Shown here piece by piece: positions 35,114-43,724 of a DNA stretch of 62,668 nucleotides. A model generated the notes under the pieces. That model did no database searches. It had not been told where the DNA came from and saw only the letters and a program-made list of their open reading frames with translations. This stretch comes from Alkalicoccus luteus (GTDB lineage Bacteria > Bacillota > Bacilli > Bacillales > Salisediminibacteriaceae). Numbering within the stretch: the first letter of the stretch is position 1; each line of letters begins with the position of its first letter. Location: the NCBI RefSeq assembly GCF_012034335.1, contig NZ_JAATHJ010000020.1:1-62668 (forward strand), in the 5' to 3' direction. Position numbers and translations under genes: made by a program.

Positions 35114-36130
35114 ATGAACGTGATTATTGCACCTGATCAGTTCGGCGCAGGCATGACCTCAACCGACGCAGCAGAGGCGGCTGCGGAAGGAGTACGGAAG
35201 GCAGCAGGAATCGAGGCTGTCATCTGTCCGATGGCAGACGGGCACGCCGGCACATCCCGGGCACTGCTGTACGGAAAATCCTACGAAACCGTCAGCGTCA
35301 CAGCCGCAGACCCGCATTTACGGGAACGCACCGCCGATTACTATGTCGATGAAGACGGGCATGCCTTCATCGACAGCGAAGCGATTCTCGGACTCCAGCT
35401 GCTGGAGCCGAACGAACGCCAGCTGCTCGATACGTCCAGCACCGGCCTGGGCCAGGTGATGGCTCATGCAGCAGGGGCGAAATCGATCACGATTGCCCTT
35501 GGAGGCACAGCATCGGTCGATATGGGACTTGGCATGCTGGAAGCACTGGGAGCAAAAATCCGCGGAGAAGACGGCTCCCGCCTGCAGCACCTGCGTACGA
35601 AAGATATTTCAGGGGCCGCCGCCATTCAATTTCCGACGAAGAAACTCCCGCCCATTCGTGTATTGTGTACATCCTTTTACCCGCTTACCGGCATGGATGG
35701 CGCTGTGTACCGTACCGGAAGACAGGCCGGTGAATCCGACAGCGTCATGGAGTTTCTGCATCAGGCTGTGCTCAATACCGTTCCGCTCTTCCCGGTTCCT
35801 GACGCTGCCGCTAAACCTGGAAGCGGCGCAGGCGGCGGAATCGGTTTTGCACTCGGATGCCTCGGTGCCGAGCTGCATGAAGCCGTTGTGTATACGGCAG
35901 GCGTGCACCAGCTCGCTGCTAAACTGCAGCACGCTTCCCTCATCCTCACAGGCGAAAGCCAGGATGGAATGCCGGAGCATACGAGCCATGTCGTCCCATA
36001 TATTCAAAAGCTCGCTGAACAGGCAGACGTTCCGTGCGCCGATATGACGATCACCACGGATCGTACCGGCGATACGAGAGCTACGGTTGAACGAGCAGCC
36101 ATCGAGGCGATCCGTCCTTACCTGAAATAA
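35114..36130 (+). CDS. Glycerate-kinase-like protein, diverged
   Basis: 338 residues. It follows glycerate kinase type 2 (GlxK/GckA-like): an N-terminal IIAPDQFGAGMTSTDAAEAAAEG (normally DSFKGSLSA), PMADGHAGTS, LLDTSSTGLGQVMAHAAGAKSITIALGGTASVDMGLGMLEALGA, and GAGGGIGFALG. The C-terminal catalytic block, normally GEGxxDxQTxxGKxPxGVA, reads TGESQDGMPEHTSHVVPYIQ: the Gly-Lys and Arg/Asp positions are replaced. The protein may have lost kinase activity or changed substrate. Start ATG with GAGGGGGACGAGAGG upstream. Confidence 0.75.
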   Translation: MNVIIAPDQFGAGMTSTDAAEAAAEGVRKAAGIEAVICPMADGHAGTSRALLYGKSYETVSVTAADPHLRERTADYYVDEDGHAFIDSEAILGLQLLEPNERQLLDTSSTGLGQVMAHAAGAKSITIALGGTASVDMGLGMLEALGAKIRGEDGSRLQHLRTKDISGAAAIQFPTKKLPPIRVLCTSFYPLTGMDGAVYRTGRQAGESDSVMEFLHQAVLNTVPLFPVPDAAAKPGSGAGGGIGFALGCLGAELHEAVVYTAGVHQLAAKLQHASLILTGESQDGMPEHTSHVVPYIQKLAEQADVPCADMTITTDRTGDTRATVERAAIEAIRPYLK

Positions 36131-36241
36131 TACTGTTATTTTTTGACTTAAATAAAGGACAAAGACGGATGAAAAAAGATTCATATTTCGACTTTTTATG
36201 GTACAATAGAAACACCTTACAGACAGAAAGGAATGAACGAT

Positions 36242-36529
36242 TTGGCAAGACTCCGATCTTTCCGGGGCGACTTCTATGAAGGAACGCTCGTCATTCTCGA
36301 TATTGAACGCAGCACACCTGATGAAACTTACTATTCCGGAGTCCTGCTGAATGAAAACAACGACCCGGTCTTTGAGTGGGTGCACGCTGAGGACCCGCGA
36401 ATCGTCCACGGTCACGAAAGCCATATGTACGTGAGCCCTTACTTAAAAGAACTTGGCGGTCGAGTCGGTCTCGGAACGAAGCTTCGAAACATTCTCGAGC
36501 AAGAACCGCTTCCGACCAAAACCCGCTGA
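36242..36529 (+). CDS. Small conserved-looking hypothetical protein
   Basis: 95 residues from a TTG at 36242 (AAAGGA 8-9 bases upstream); an ATG at 36233 overlaps the site too closely. The product is soluble, beta-rich at the start (FRGDFYEGTLVILDIER) and helical at the end (LGTKLRNILEQE). I do not recognise the family. It is followed by a bidirectional terminator and preceded by a promoter-like TATGGTACAATAG at about 36196-36210. Confidence 0.6.
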   Translation: MARLRSFRGDFYEGTLVILDIERSTPDETYYSGVLLNENNDPVFEWVHAEDPRIVHGHESHMYVSPYLKELGGRVGLGTKLRNILEQEPLPTKTR

Positions 36530-36540
36530 TTCCGCACTGA

Positions 36541-36575
36541 AAAAAAGCATCAGGATCTCTCCCGATGCTTTTTTC
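36541..36575. terminator. Bidirectional intrinsic terminator
   Basis: Arms AGCATC / GATGCT with A run before and T run after; serves both the small hypothetical gene and the ROK gene. Confidence 0.85.
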
Positions 36576-36595
36576 TATGCTTATGAGAGAAACTG

Positions 36596-37477
36596 CTACA
36601 CGCGAATCAACCGGCGCAGGACAGCAGCACCGATGACCCCGGTTGAACGCCCGAGTGCTGCAGTGCGCAGATCAATCGTCTCTGCAGCACTTTTATACAC
36701 CTTAGCAGCAACCGCCTCCCTCAGCTGCTTCATAAAATACGGTGCTGAGCCGGAAACGCCTCCTCCGATGACGATGCAATCCGGGTCTACCGTATGAAAC
36801 AAATTAGCCAGCCCGCGAGCCGTGAAATCGATCCACTCGGCGATCAGGCCTTCCGCCGCCTGATCCCCGCTGGATGCAAGCGAAAACAGTTCCGGTGCGC
36901 CGCCGCGAATGCCCGCAGCATGTGCCCGTCTGCCAAGCGCGGTCCCGGATGCAAGCGACTCCCATGACCCTCTGTTCATTCCCTGCTGATGAGGCCCGTC
37001 GTCGGCGATGATCATGTTGCCGACCTCGCCCCCGTTACCGCGAAAGCCGCCAATAATGCGGCCATCGACGATCAGCCCGGCACCTACTCCAGTGCTGATC
37101 GTTACGTAGGCGAGCGACGCTGTCCCTTTGCCTGCGCCGTGCACCCATTCAGCTGCGGCTGCAGCATTCGCATCATTTTCCATGATCACAGACAGGTCGG
37201 CTGCTGCTTCCAGCTTTTCTTTAAACGGAAAGCCATGCCATCCGGGCAGATTGGGCGGATCGAGAAAGAGCCCTTTCTCTGCCTGCAATGGTCCAGGTGC
37301 TGCAACTCCTATGGTGCTTCCGCTCTCCCAGCCGTCAATCGTTTGCGCGATCCAGCGAACTGCTTCCTCCGGATCAAACGGTGTCCTGATCTGTTCAAAC
37401 GTCGTGACGTGACCACTTTCATCAACGCTTGCCGCACGGATCGATGTGCCGCCGATATCAATGCCAATTGCCTGCAT
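36596..37477 (-). CDS. ROK-family sugar kinase-like protein
   Basis: 293 residues. ATP-binding IGIDIGGTSIRAASVD, VAAPGPLQ, catalytic ENDANAAAAAEW, YVTISTGVGAGLIVDG and GGEVGNM identify a ROK kinase (glucokinase, N-acetylmannosamine or N-acetylglucosamine kinase). The zinc motif CxCGxxGCxE that usually follows is replaced by HQQGMNRGSWES: all Cys residues are gone while the E and the SG that follow remain. Substrate unknown. A candidate small RNA with its own terminator lies 52 bases upstream on the same strand. Confidence 0.85.
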   Translation of the reverse strand: MQAIGIDIGGTSIRAASVDESGHVTTFEQIRTPFDPEEAVRWIAQTIDGWESGSTIGVAAPGPLQAEKGLFLDPPNLPGWHGFPFKEKLEAAADLSVIMENDANAAAAAEWVHGAGKGTASLAYVTISTGVGAGLIVDGRIIGGFRGNGGEVGNMIIADDGPHQQGMNRGSWESLASGTALGRRAHAAGIRGGAPELFSLASSGDQAAEGLIAEWIDFTARGLANLFHTVDPDCIVIGGGVSGSAPYFMKQLREAVAAKVYKSAAETIDLRTAALGRSTGVIGAAVLRRLIRV

Positions 37478-37529
37478 ATGCCCACCCCTTCGCTCTGCTT
37501 TTTCTTTTCAGCATACCGGATTTATGCAC

Positions 37530-37646
37530 AAAAAAATACCTTAAGCTGGGCAGGCTTAAGGCGAGAGTGGGTCCAGATCTGGGCATATCCGGCACCCGAG
37601 GGGTAAGACAGTGGATATGGAGGCTGCATAGCCCTCATATTCGCTT
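37530..37646 (-). ncRNA. Candidate small structured RNA or ROK leader
   Basis: A strong intrinsic terminator on the minus strand (CCTTAAGC / GCTTAAGG stem at 37539-37561, then TATTTTTTT) follows about 85 bases of hairpin-rich sequence, and a TATACT -10-like box lies at 37653-37658, predicting a ~117-nt transcript. The segment CATATCC (37613-37619) can pair either with an upstream ATATG arm in a long GAGGGCT-AGCCTC hairpin or with GGATATG (37584-37590), two exclusive folds. I could not match it to 6S, SRP, tmRNA, RNase P or a known riboswitch. Confidence 0.45.
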
Positions 37647-37789
37647 GTTCTTAGTATAAAAGAGAGTAAAAATTCATGCAGAGTGCATATTCACTCAAAA
37701 AAGCGGATTAGCCACTAAAAACAGACTGTCACATGCTATTTGCTCCGATAATATTCATATAGGAATATTTTTTTCCAACGTTTCGCTAA

Positions 37790-37817
37790 TTGACACACCG
37801 GCTGGAATCAGTACAAT
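37790..37817 (+). promoter_or_regulatory. SigA-type promoter of htpG
   Basis: TTGACA (37790-37795), 16-base spacer, TACAAT (37812-37817). The predicted start site falls just before the CIRCE element. Confidence 0.88.
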
Positions 37818-37827
37818 AGAAAGTGGA

Positions 37828-37854
37828 TTAGCACTCAGATAGTCAGAGTGCTAA
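37828..37854 (+). promoter_or_regulatory. CIRCE operator (HrcA site) before htpG
   Basis: TTAGCACTC, nine bases, GAGTGCTAA: a perfect match to the CIRCE inverted repeat. It lies at about +5 to +31 of the predicted transcript and 26 bases before the start codon, the usual place for HrcA repression. Confidence 0.97.
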
Positions 37855-37880
37855 AATTGCAGCGAAGGAGCGGATCCACC

Positions 37881-39764
37881 ATGACGAAAAAAGAATTTAA
37901 AGCCGAATCCAAGCGGCTGCTGGAGATGATGGTCAACTCCATCTATTCACAGCGCGAAATATTTTTGCGCGAGCTGATTTCTAACGCCAGCGACGCCATT
38001 GATAAAATGTATTACCGTGCGTTAACAGATGACACCATTGCGTTTAACCAGGAAGACTTTTTCATCCGCGTCAGTGCCGATCGGGACGCACGAACGCTGA
38101 CAATTGAAGATACGGGCATCGGCATGAATGAAGAGGAGCTCGAACGCAACCTCGGAACGATTGCGGAAAGCGGCTCGCTTGCGTTTAAAAAGCAGACCGA
38201 AACCGAAGACGGACGCGACATTATCGGTCAGTTCGGCGTCGGCTTTTACTCTGCGTTTATGGTCGCAGATCACGTGACCGTAGAAACAAAATCAGCAGGC
38301 CAGACGGAAGCATTCCGCTGGGAGTCGAACGGTACAGACGGATATACGATTGAACCCGGCACGAAGGAAACGACTGGTACGACGATTACGATCAAGCTGA
38401 AGGAAAACACGGAGGACGACTCCTTCGATGAATTTCTCGAAGAGCACCGGCTAAAGCAGATTGTGAAAAAGTACTCTGACTTTATCCGCTATCCTATTCT
38501 CATGAATGTCACCGTACATGAACCGAAGGACGATGACAGCGGTGAAACCGTAGAAAAACACGAAGAACAGACCGTAAACAGCATGGTGCCAATCTGGCGC
38601 AAAGATAAGTCAGAGCTAACGGATGAAGATTATGAGAACTTCTACCATGAGAAGCATTACGGCTTCGATAAGCCGCTGCGTCACGTGCATATTCACGTCG
38701 ACGGCACGATCCGCTACAGCTCCATTCTCTACATTCCGGAGACGACACCGTTTGATTATTACTCCAAGGAATTTGAGAAGGGACTTGAGCTTTATTCCAG
38801 CGGTGTGCTGATTATGGAAAAGAGCCCGGATCTGCTTCCGGACTACTTCAGTTTCGTGAAAGGAATGGTCGATTCTGAGGACCTGTCCCTTAATATTTCC
38901 CGGGAAATGCTCCAGCATGATCGCCAGCTAAAGCTGATTGCCAAAAACATTAAGTCAAAAATCAAAAAAGAACTCCAGAGCATGCTGAAAAATGACCGTA
39001 ACAACTACGAGACGTTTTTCGAGTCATTCGGCCGCCAGCTGAAGTTCGGCGTTTACAACAACTTCGGCCAGGACAAAGAAGAGCTGCAGGATCTGCTTCT
39101 GTTTACGTCTTCCAACGAAAACAAGCTGGTCAGCCTGAAAGAATATACCGAGCGCATGCCGGAAGAGCAGAAGTACATTTACTATGCTTCCGGTGACTCC
39201 GTTTCCCGTCTGGAAAAGCTGCCTCAGGCAGAGCTCGTGAAGGATAAAGGCTTTGAGCTGCTTTACTTTACAGAAGAAGTCGATGAATTTGCGATTAAAA
39301 TGATGCGCGAATATGACGGCAAAGAATTCAAATCCGTTTCCAGCGGTGATCTGGGTCTCGAATCCGACGAGGAAAAAAAAGAAGCCGAAGAAACAGCGAG
39401 CGAGCACAAGGAACTGTTCGCTGCGATGAAAGACCAGCTCGGCACGGCGGTAAAAGACGTTCGTCTTTCCAACCGGTTAAAATCTCATCCGGTCTGCCTC
39501 ACCGCTGAAGGTGAAGTTACTATCGAGATGGAGAAAATTCTCGCACAGATGCCGGAAAATCAAGGCGTAGAAGCCGATAAAGTGCTGGAGATTAACCATC
39601 AGCACGAGGTCTTTGCGTCCTTGAAGCAGGCTTACGAGCAGGATGACAAAGCCACCTTTGAGCTGTACACGAACCTGCTTTACAACCAGGCCCGACTCAT
39701 TGAAGGTCTGCCAGTGGAGGATCCTGTCTCCTTTACGAATGACGTCTGCAAAATTATGAAATAG
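37881..39764 (+). CDS. htpG: Chaperone HtpG (Hsp90)
   Basis: 627 residues from the ATG at 37881 (GAAGGAG upstream); an in-frame ATG at 37848 lies inside CIRCE and is rejected. GHKL ATPase motifs: [26 protein letters not shown] and [13 protein letters not shown]; then the middle domain ([11 protein letters not shown]) and the C-terminal dimerisation part. An ATP-dependent cytosolic chaperone for stress-damaged clients. It is monocistronic with a terminator 15 bases past the stop. Confidence 0.97.
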   Translation: MTKKEFKAESKRLLEMMVNSIYSQREIFLRELISNASDAIDKMYYRALTDDTIAFNQEDFFIRVSADRDARTLTIEDTGIGMNEEELERNLGTIAESGSLAFKKQTETEDGRDIIGQFGVGFYSAFMVADHVTVETKSAGQTEAFRWESNGTDGYTIEPGTKETTGTTITIKLKENTEDDSFDEFLEEHRLKQIVKKYSDFIRYPILMNVTVHEPKDDDSGETVEKHEEQTVNSMVPIWRKDKSELTDEDYENFYHEKHYGFDKPLRHVHIHVDGTIRYSSILYIPETTPFDYYSKEFEKGLELYSSGVLIMEKSPDLLPDYFSFVKGMVDSEDLSLNISREMLQHDRQLKLIAKNIKSKIKKELQSMLKNDRNNYETFFESFGRQLKFGVYNNFGQDKEELQDLLLFTSSNENKLVSLKEYTERMPEEQKYIYYASGDSVSRLEKLPQAELVKDKGFELLYFTEEVDEFAIKMMREYDGKEFKSVSSGDLGLESDEEKKEAEETASEHKELFAAMKDQLGTAVKDVRLSNRLKSHPVCLTAEGEVTIEMEKILAQMPENQGVEADKVLEINHQHEVFASLKQAYEQDDKATFELYTNLLYNQARLIEGLPVEDPVSFTNDVCKIMK

Positions 39765-39778
39765 TCAGTTGAAACCTG

Positions 39779-39807
39779 CCCCGCTGCGATTGCGCAGCGG
39801 GGTTTTT
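39779..39807 (+). terminator. Intrinsic terminator of htpG
   Basis: Perfect 10-bp stem CCCCGCTGCG / CGCAGCGGGG, loop ATTG, five T. Confidence 0.95.
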
Positions 39808-39908
39808 GGGGCGGGATCGCAGAAGGATGGGTAAGGTGCCTCAAACGCAATCACAAAAGAAGCTTTCGGCACCAGCCGAAAGCCGTGCCCTTGAACTCTC
39901 CAGTTCGC

Positions 39909-40757
39909 TCAAATCCCGCCTGCGGAGACGATCATGAGAAAAACAGAGACAAGGACGATCCAGCCGCGCTGACGCTTTTCCGGCGAACGCCGCCGGACAC
40001 TGATCAGCCACAGAAACAGGTAGCCCAGAAAGAATACGAGGGCAGCTGTGAAAAGAACGTCCCAGCCGCCGGTGAAGCCGGTTCCGGCCGAGGTAAGCAG
40101 CATGCCTGCCATCGTCATCCAGACCGGCAGCCGGTAGTCAAAGCGGCGCTTCTGCACGAGTCCCTTTACGAGCCGGACGACTGTCCAGATCATACCCGCC
40201 AGCAGAAAAAAGACACCGGTTTCTTCCACGACGCCAAACACGTAAGAGGCGATAAGCAGCAGCGATCCCGGAAGCGCGTAGCGAAGCACCTGGGTACGCA
40301 CGCGCTGGTCTTCCCGGTGTGATGCGGAGGCACGGAAGAACTCACTGTTTTCTTTTCCGCCCGTTTCAGTTGAAGCGAGCAGCTCATCGCTGCGACCCTG
40401 TTCGACCATAGTGACAATATCCTCATTCCGAAGCCGGTTTCGAAAAATGCGGCGATCGGCGCCGTGCTTAAGCAGCAGATATACCGCCTCTGCGTTTTCC
40501 GCGTGCACCGCATAAACGAGCATCGTCGGAAACCCTCCGACAGACAGATCGGGATGCACATCTTTGCGTTGCAGAAACGCATCCAGGCTGGTCATATCTC
40601 CTTCTTCCAGCAGCTGTTTGAATGCAGCTCGGTCTGCTTCCGCTATCTCCGTCCATTCGTGGTCGGCACAGTAGCCAAAGCCCGGATGATCAGTAGCAGC
40701 TCCGGCCGCATTCGTGCACACTGTTTTATCATCGCGAATGTAGCGGCACCATTCCAT
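39909..40757 (-). CDS. Ankyrin-repeat membrane protein with N-terminal Cys cluster
   Basis: About 282 residues from the ATG at 40757 (GGAGG upstream). N-terminal Cys4, Cys14, Cys30 and His33 (CRYIRDDKTVC...YCADHEW) could bind a metal. Then an acidic helical part and at least two ankyrin-like repeats (GGFPTMLVYAVHAENAEAVYLLLKHGAD), followed by four to five membrane helices in the C-terminal half. Function unknown; the architecture suggests a cytosolic interaction module on a membrane anchor. It lies 16 bases downstream of the VanZ gene, likely one operon. Confidence 0.7.
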   Translation of the reverse strand: MEWCRYIRDDKTVCTNAAGAATDHPGFGYCADHEWTEIAEADRAAFKQLLEEGDMTSLDAFLQRKDVHPDLSVGGFPTMLVYAVHAENAEAVYLLLKHGADRRIFRNRLRNEDIVTMVEQGRSDELLASTETGGKENSEFFRASASHREDQRVRTQVLRYALPGSLLLIASYVFGVVEETGVFFLLAGMIWTVVRLVKGLVQKRRFDYRLPVWMTMAGMLLTSAGTGFTGGWDVLFTAALVFFLGYLFLWLISVRRRSPEKRQRGWIVLVSVFLMIVSAGGI

Positions 40758-40773
40758 CGCCTCCGCACCTCCC

Positions 40774-41205
40774 TTAGTCTGTATCCTCAATCGCACGTCC
40801 GGTTTCAACCTGCCACAGGCTAACGAGCAGTGCCGCGGTCAACACGCCGGTAGCGTTCAGCATAATGTCCAGCGCGTAAGCTTCGCGCGTGAAAAATTCC
40901 TGCAGCACTTCTACTACCGCTACGCCGAGAAGCAGGCAGACGAGTGCGTCCAGCTTCAAACCGATCCAGCGGAAAAACAAAAGTCCAAGCAAAAATGAAC
41001 TGACGACGTGCGCGACCTTCGACACGAGCAGTCCGCCGCTGTGACGCAGCGCCTCTACGTAGTCCGTGGACCAGAAGTTTTCCCACGATACGTTTCTCGT
41101 CAATGTAAAGGCGACATGCTGATCATAAATGAGGCGGGTGGAGCTCTCTGTCCACATACCGATTAAAAACAATGCCAGCCAGATAAAAAAGTAAATGCCT
41201 CTCAA
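40774..41205 (-). CDS. VanZ-family membrane protein
   Basis: 143 residues, four membrane helices. The VanZ pattern SKVAHVVSSFLLGLLFFRW, VVEVLQEFF and ALDIMLNATGVLTA is present. VanZ proteins in Gram-positives can confer low-level glycopeptide tolerance, but most members have unknown roles. First gene of a two-gene unit with the ankyrin protein. Confidence 0.85.
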   Translation of the reverse strand: MRGIYFFIWLALFLIGMWTESSTRLIYDQHVAFTLTRNVSWENFWSTDYVEALRHSGGLLVSKVAHVVSSFLLGLLFFRWIGLKLDALVCLLLGVAVVEVLQEFFTREAYALDIMLNATGVLTAALLVSLWQVETGRAIEDTD

Positions 41206-41271
41206 TCGTTAACTCCTTTTCGACCACCGCTGTGGGCAGTCCTTTCCAATAGATGGTATTAAGCATACCCG

Positions 41272-42606
41272 TCAGCTTCCGCTCCAGTCAAACACTTCTT
41301 CACGCTGCTTCGGGGTCTCTGTGCTGAAGGATGCCGATCCGAGGTCCGCTACCCAGCCGACGAGCCAGCGCTTTGTTTCTTCATCAAACTCTAAATGTAC
41401 GATTCCGCTTCTTTCTGAACTGCTTTGTTCGAACGCATCTCCATGCCGGTACCAAGTATCTGTGCGTTCTATGTGAAACGGTATCCGCCCGATCCAGACT
41501 CCTTCTGTTTCGAATACTTCAGCCTGTTCAGGATCCGTTTCCAGCAGCAGTTCATCCGTTTTTCGCATAAACCCCTGAGCGCGGCGGATACGCATCTCTT
41601 CTTCGATCGCCCGGCGTAGAGAATCCTTCGCACTCGTCAGAAGGTTCTCATCGTTCCGTGACTCTGCAGCTGCCACTCCCCACACGTAGTTTTCAAATGT
41701 TTCCGCCAAATGAGCAGCAAGCTCCGAATCCGCATCCAGGCTGCTCAAATCCGGACTGCTGTCCTGCACGATTGTGTCACCGGTGGAGGCCCTCCCATCC
41801 GGAAACGGACGAGCTGCTTCGATCGAAAAGCTTTCGTCAAAAGGAAAAACGGCGTCTGTCGTCAGCCGGTGATCGATCTCCTGACCGTTCCGTCGTATCG
41901 TAAGAACCGCACTGTCAGGCACTTCTATATCGAGTCGTCCTGCACCCGGTTCCAGTTCGATTACCGCCGTATCCGGCCCTTCAATCGTGAATGAGGCCGT
42001 CTGATCCACTGTTGTATATTCTCCTTCAAAGAAAAGCTCTGCTTCATAAATACCAGGCAGCACCGGTCCGTACAAGGCGTGAACGTCTTCTGAAACGGTG
42101 ACAGCCGTTCCGTCCTCCATTAGCAGTTCAAGTCCTACGAATCCCCCTGCCGTAAAAAAAGGAACAGGCGTTACTTCTATCGAGTAGCTGGAGAAGAAAT
42201 TTCCTTCGCGGACGATACGCCACGGTTCGTCTTCAGAAATCTGTGCTCCATCTGCGACTTCAGCTGCCTGATCGTAAAGCCGGTCGAAAACGTCGTGCCC
42301 CTCCTCTTGCAGATAAAGGCTCATAGGGGCTGCCTGATTGATCGTCAGCTGCTCATCACTGTTCGCTAAAACGGTTAATTCCGCTATTCGTTCCGTATCC
42401 CCCTGCGCGACGGCTTCTTCCAGCTCCGCCACTGTTTCCTTCGGCGGATTGCCGGCTGAAAGCAGCTGTGGTATAGCAATAAATAACAGCAGTCCCGCTC
42501 CGACCGCTCCAAAACTGATCCACTGCGCGGTTTTTTTCTTCCCGTATCCACATCCGCTGCACACTCGTTCCGTCCGTTCCGATCCGCAGACCGGGCAGTC
42601 CTCCAT
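41272..42606 (-). CDS. TcaA/YvbJ-like zinc-ribbon membrane protein
   Basis: About 444 residues. N-terminal zinc ribbon with two CxxC pairs (CPVCG and CSGCG), one membrane helix (about residues 30-50), then a large extracellular part with repeated beta domains. This is the architecture of Staphylococcus TcaA and B. subtilis YvbJ, linked in Staphylococcus to glycopeptide response. The ATG at 42606 is chosen; a GTG nine bases upstream is possible. It is divergent from the LCP wall-polymer gene, consistent with an envelope role. Confidence 0.75.
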   Translation of the reverse strand: MEDCPVCGSERTERVCSGCGYGKKKTAQWISFGAVGAGLLLFIAIPQLLSAGNPPKETVAELEEAVAQGDTERIAELTVLANSDEQLTINQAAPMSLYLQEEGHDVFDRLYDQAAEVADGAQISEDEPWRIVREGNFFSSYSIEVTPVPFFTAGGFVGLELLMEDGTAVTVSEDVHALYGPVLPGIYEAELFFEGEYTTVDQTASFTIEGPDTAVIELEPGAGRLDIEVPDSAVLTIRRNGQEIDHRLTTDAVFPFDESFSIEAARPFPDGRASTGDTIVQDSSPDLSSLDADSELAAHLAETFENYVWGVAAAESRNDENLLTSAKDSLRRAIEEEMRIRRAQGFMRKTDELLLETDPEQAEVFETEGVWIGRIPFHIERTDTWYRHGDAFEQSSSERSGIVHLEFDEETKRWLVGWVADLGSASFSTETPKQREEVFDWSGS

Positions 42607-42778
42607 CCCCGTCACCGCCTTCCTGGCAGCCGTGCCGCCTCTGTTTCGTTCTATACCCGTTTTTCAGGAAATTGAGTCAAAAAGTCCTTGCTTATGTTCG
42701 CAATAACGAATACAATGAAAGCATACATCCGTTCTTTTTAACGAACAATTCGCAGCTTACTAAGAAAGAGGGAGTCTG

Positions 42779-43678
42779 ATGAAAAAATTGGTGCTGCTTC
42801 TCGTCATTCCATTTCTTGTTGTCGTCGTTGGCGTTGTCGGGATGGGCGGTTATTTGTATTATTCGCTGCAGCGGACAGTATCTGCAGAAATGCAGGAAGG
42901 CCTCGAACGCTATCAGTCTCCCCACCGCTATGGCGAGGTGCAGGAAGGCGATCCGCTTTCGCTGCTGTTTATCGGGGTAGACGCTGAAGATGGGGAAGCA
43001 GGACGAAGCGACACAATGATCGTTGTCACTCTCAATCCGGATAAAGGCTCTTATTACATGGTAAGCATTCCCCGCGATACGCGCACTGACATTGTCGGGC
43101 ACGGTACGGTCGACAAACTGAACCACGCGTATGCGTTTGGGCGTGAGGAAATGACGGCTGCTTCGGTAGAACACTTTCTTGATATTCCAATCGATCACGT
43201 GCTTTCTGTAAACATGACTGGTTTTCAGGAAATGATTGACCTCGTCGGCGGTGTAACGGTGCAGAACGAGATTGATTTTCAGTATAACGAACATGTTTTC
43301 CGGACAGGGGAAATGCATCTGGACGGGGAGCAGGCGCTTGCCTACACGCGGATGCGGAGCGAGGATCCCCGCGGCGATCTGGGCCGGAACGACCGTCAGC
43401 AGCTCGTGATTCAAGGTCTGCTGCAGGAGGCTGCATCGCTTCAGTCGATCACTAAAATTCCCGGTTTTCTTGATATCGCCGGCGATCACATTCGCACCAA
43501 CATGGACATGGGCGACGTCACCACACTATTTCAGCACTACCGCCCCGCTCTTGAAACGAAGGAACAACTTGCGATTGAAGGCACAGGAGACACGATTGAC
43601 GGCGTCTGGTATTTCATTGTCGATGAAGCCGAGCAGGAACGGATCTCATCTGAACTGAAGCGCCACTTGGACCTCTAA
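42779..43678 (+). CDS. LytR-CpsA-Psr (LCP) family wall-polymer ligase
   Basis: 299 residues. A membrane anchor (about 5-30) is followed by an extracytoplasmic LCP domain with conserved LLFIGVDAEDGEAGRSDTMIVVTLNP, VSIPRDTRTDI, KLNHAYAFG, LVGGVTV and LDGEQALAYTRMRSEDPRGDLGRNDRQQ, holding the pyrophosphate-binding Arg and Asp residues. LCP enzymes attach teichoic acids or other glycopolymers to peptidoglycan. Shorter than TagT/U/V at the C terminus only slightly. Ribosome site GAGGGAG. Confidence 0.93.
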   Translation: MKKLVLLLVIPFLVVVVGVVGMGGYLYYSLQRTVSAEMQEGLERYQSPHRYGEVQEGDPLSLLFIGVDAEDGEAGRSDTMIVVTLNPDKGSYYMVSIPRDTRTDIVGHGTVDKLNHAYAFGREEMTAASVEHFLDIPIDHVLSVNMTGFQEMIDLVGGVTVQNEIDFQYNEHVFRTGEMHLDGEQALAYTRMRSEDPRGDLGRNDRQQLVIQGLLQEAASLQSITKIPGFLDIAGDHIRTNMDMGDVTTLFQHYRPALETKEQLAIEGTGDTIDGVWYFIVDEAEQERISSELKRHLDL

Positions 43679-43717
43679 AAAAAGAACCGTTCCTGAAAAA
43701 TACGGGAACGGTTCTTC
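43678..43717. terminator. Bidirectional terminator between LCP gene and comK
   Basis: Arms AAGAACCGTTCC / GGAACGGTTCTT flanked by A and T tracts. Confidence 0.88.
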
Positions 43718-43724
43718 TGTCTAT

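Noticed and set aside
37848-37880. Upstream ATG of htpG at 37848
   Set aside because: It lies inside CIRCE, close to the predicted transcript start, without a ribosome site; the ATG at 37881 matches HtpG N termini.
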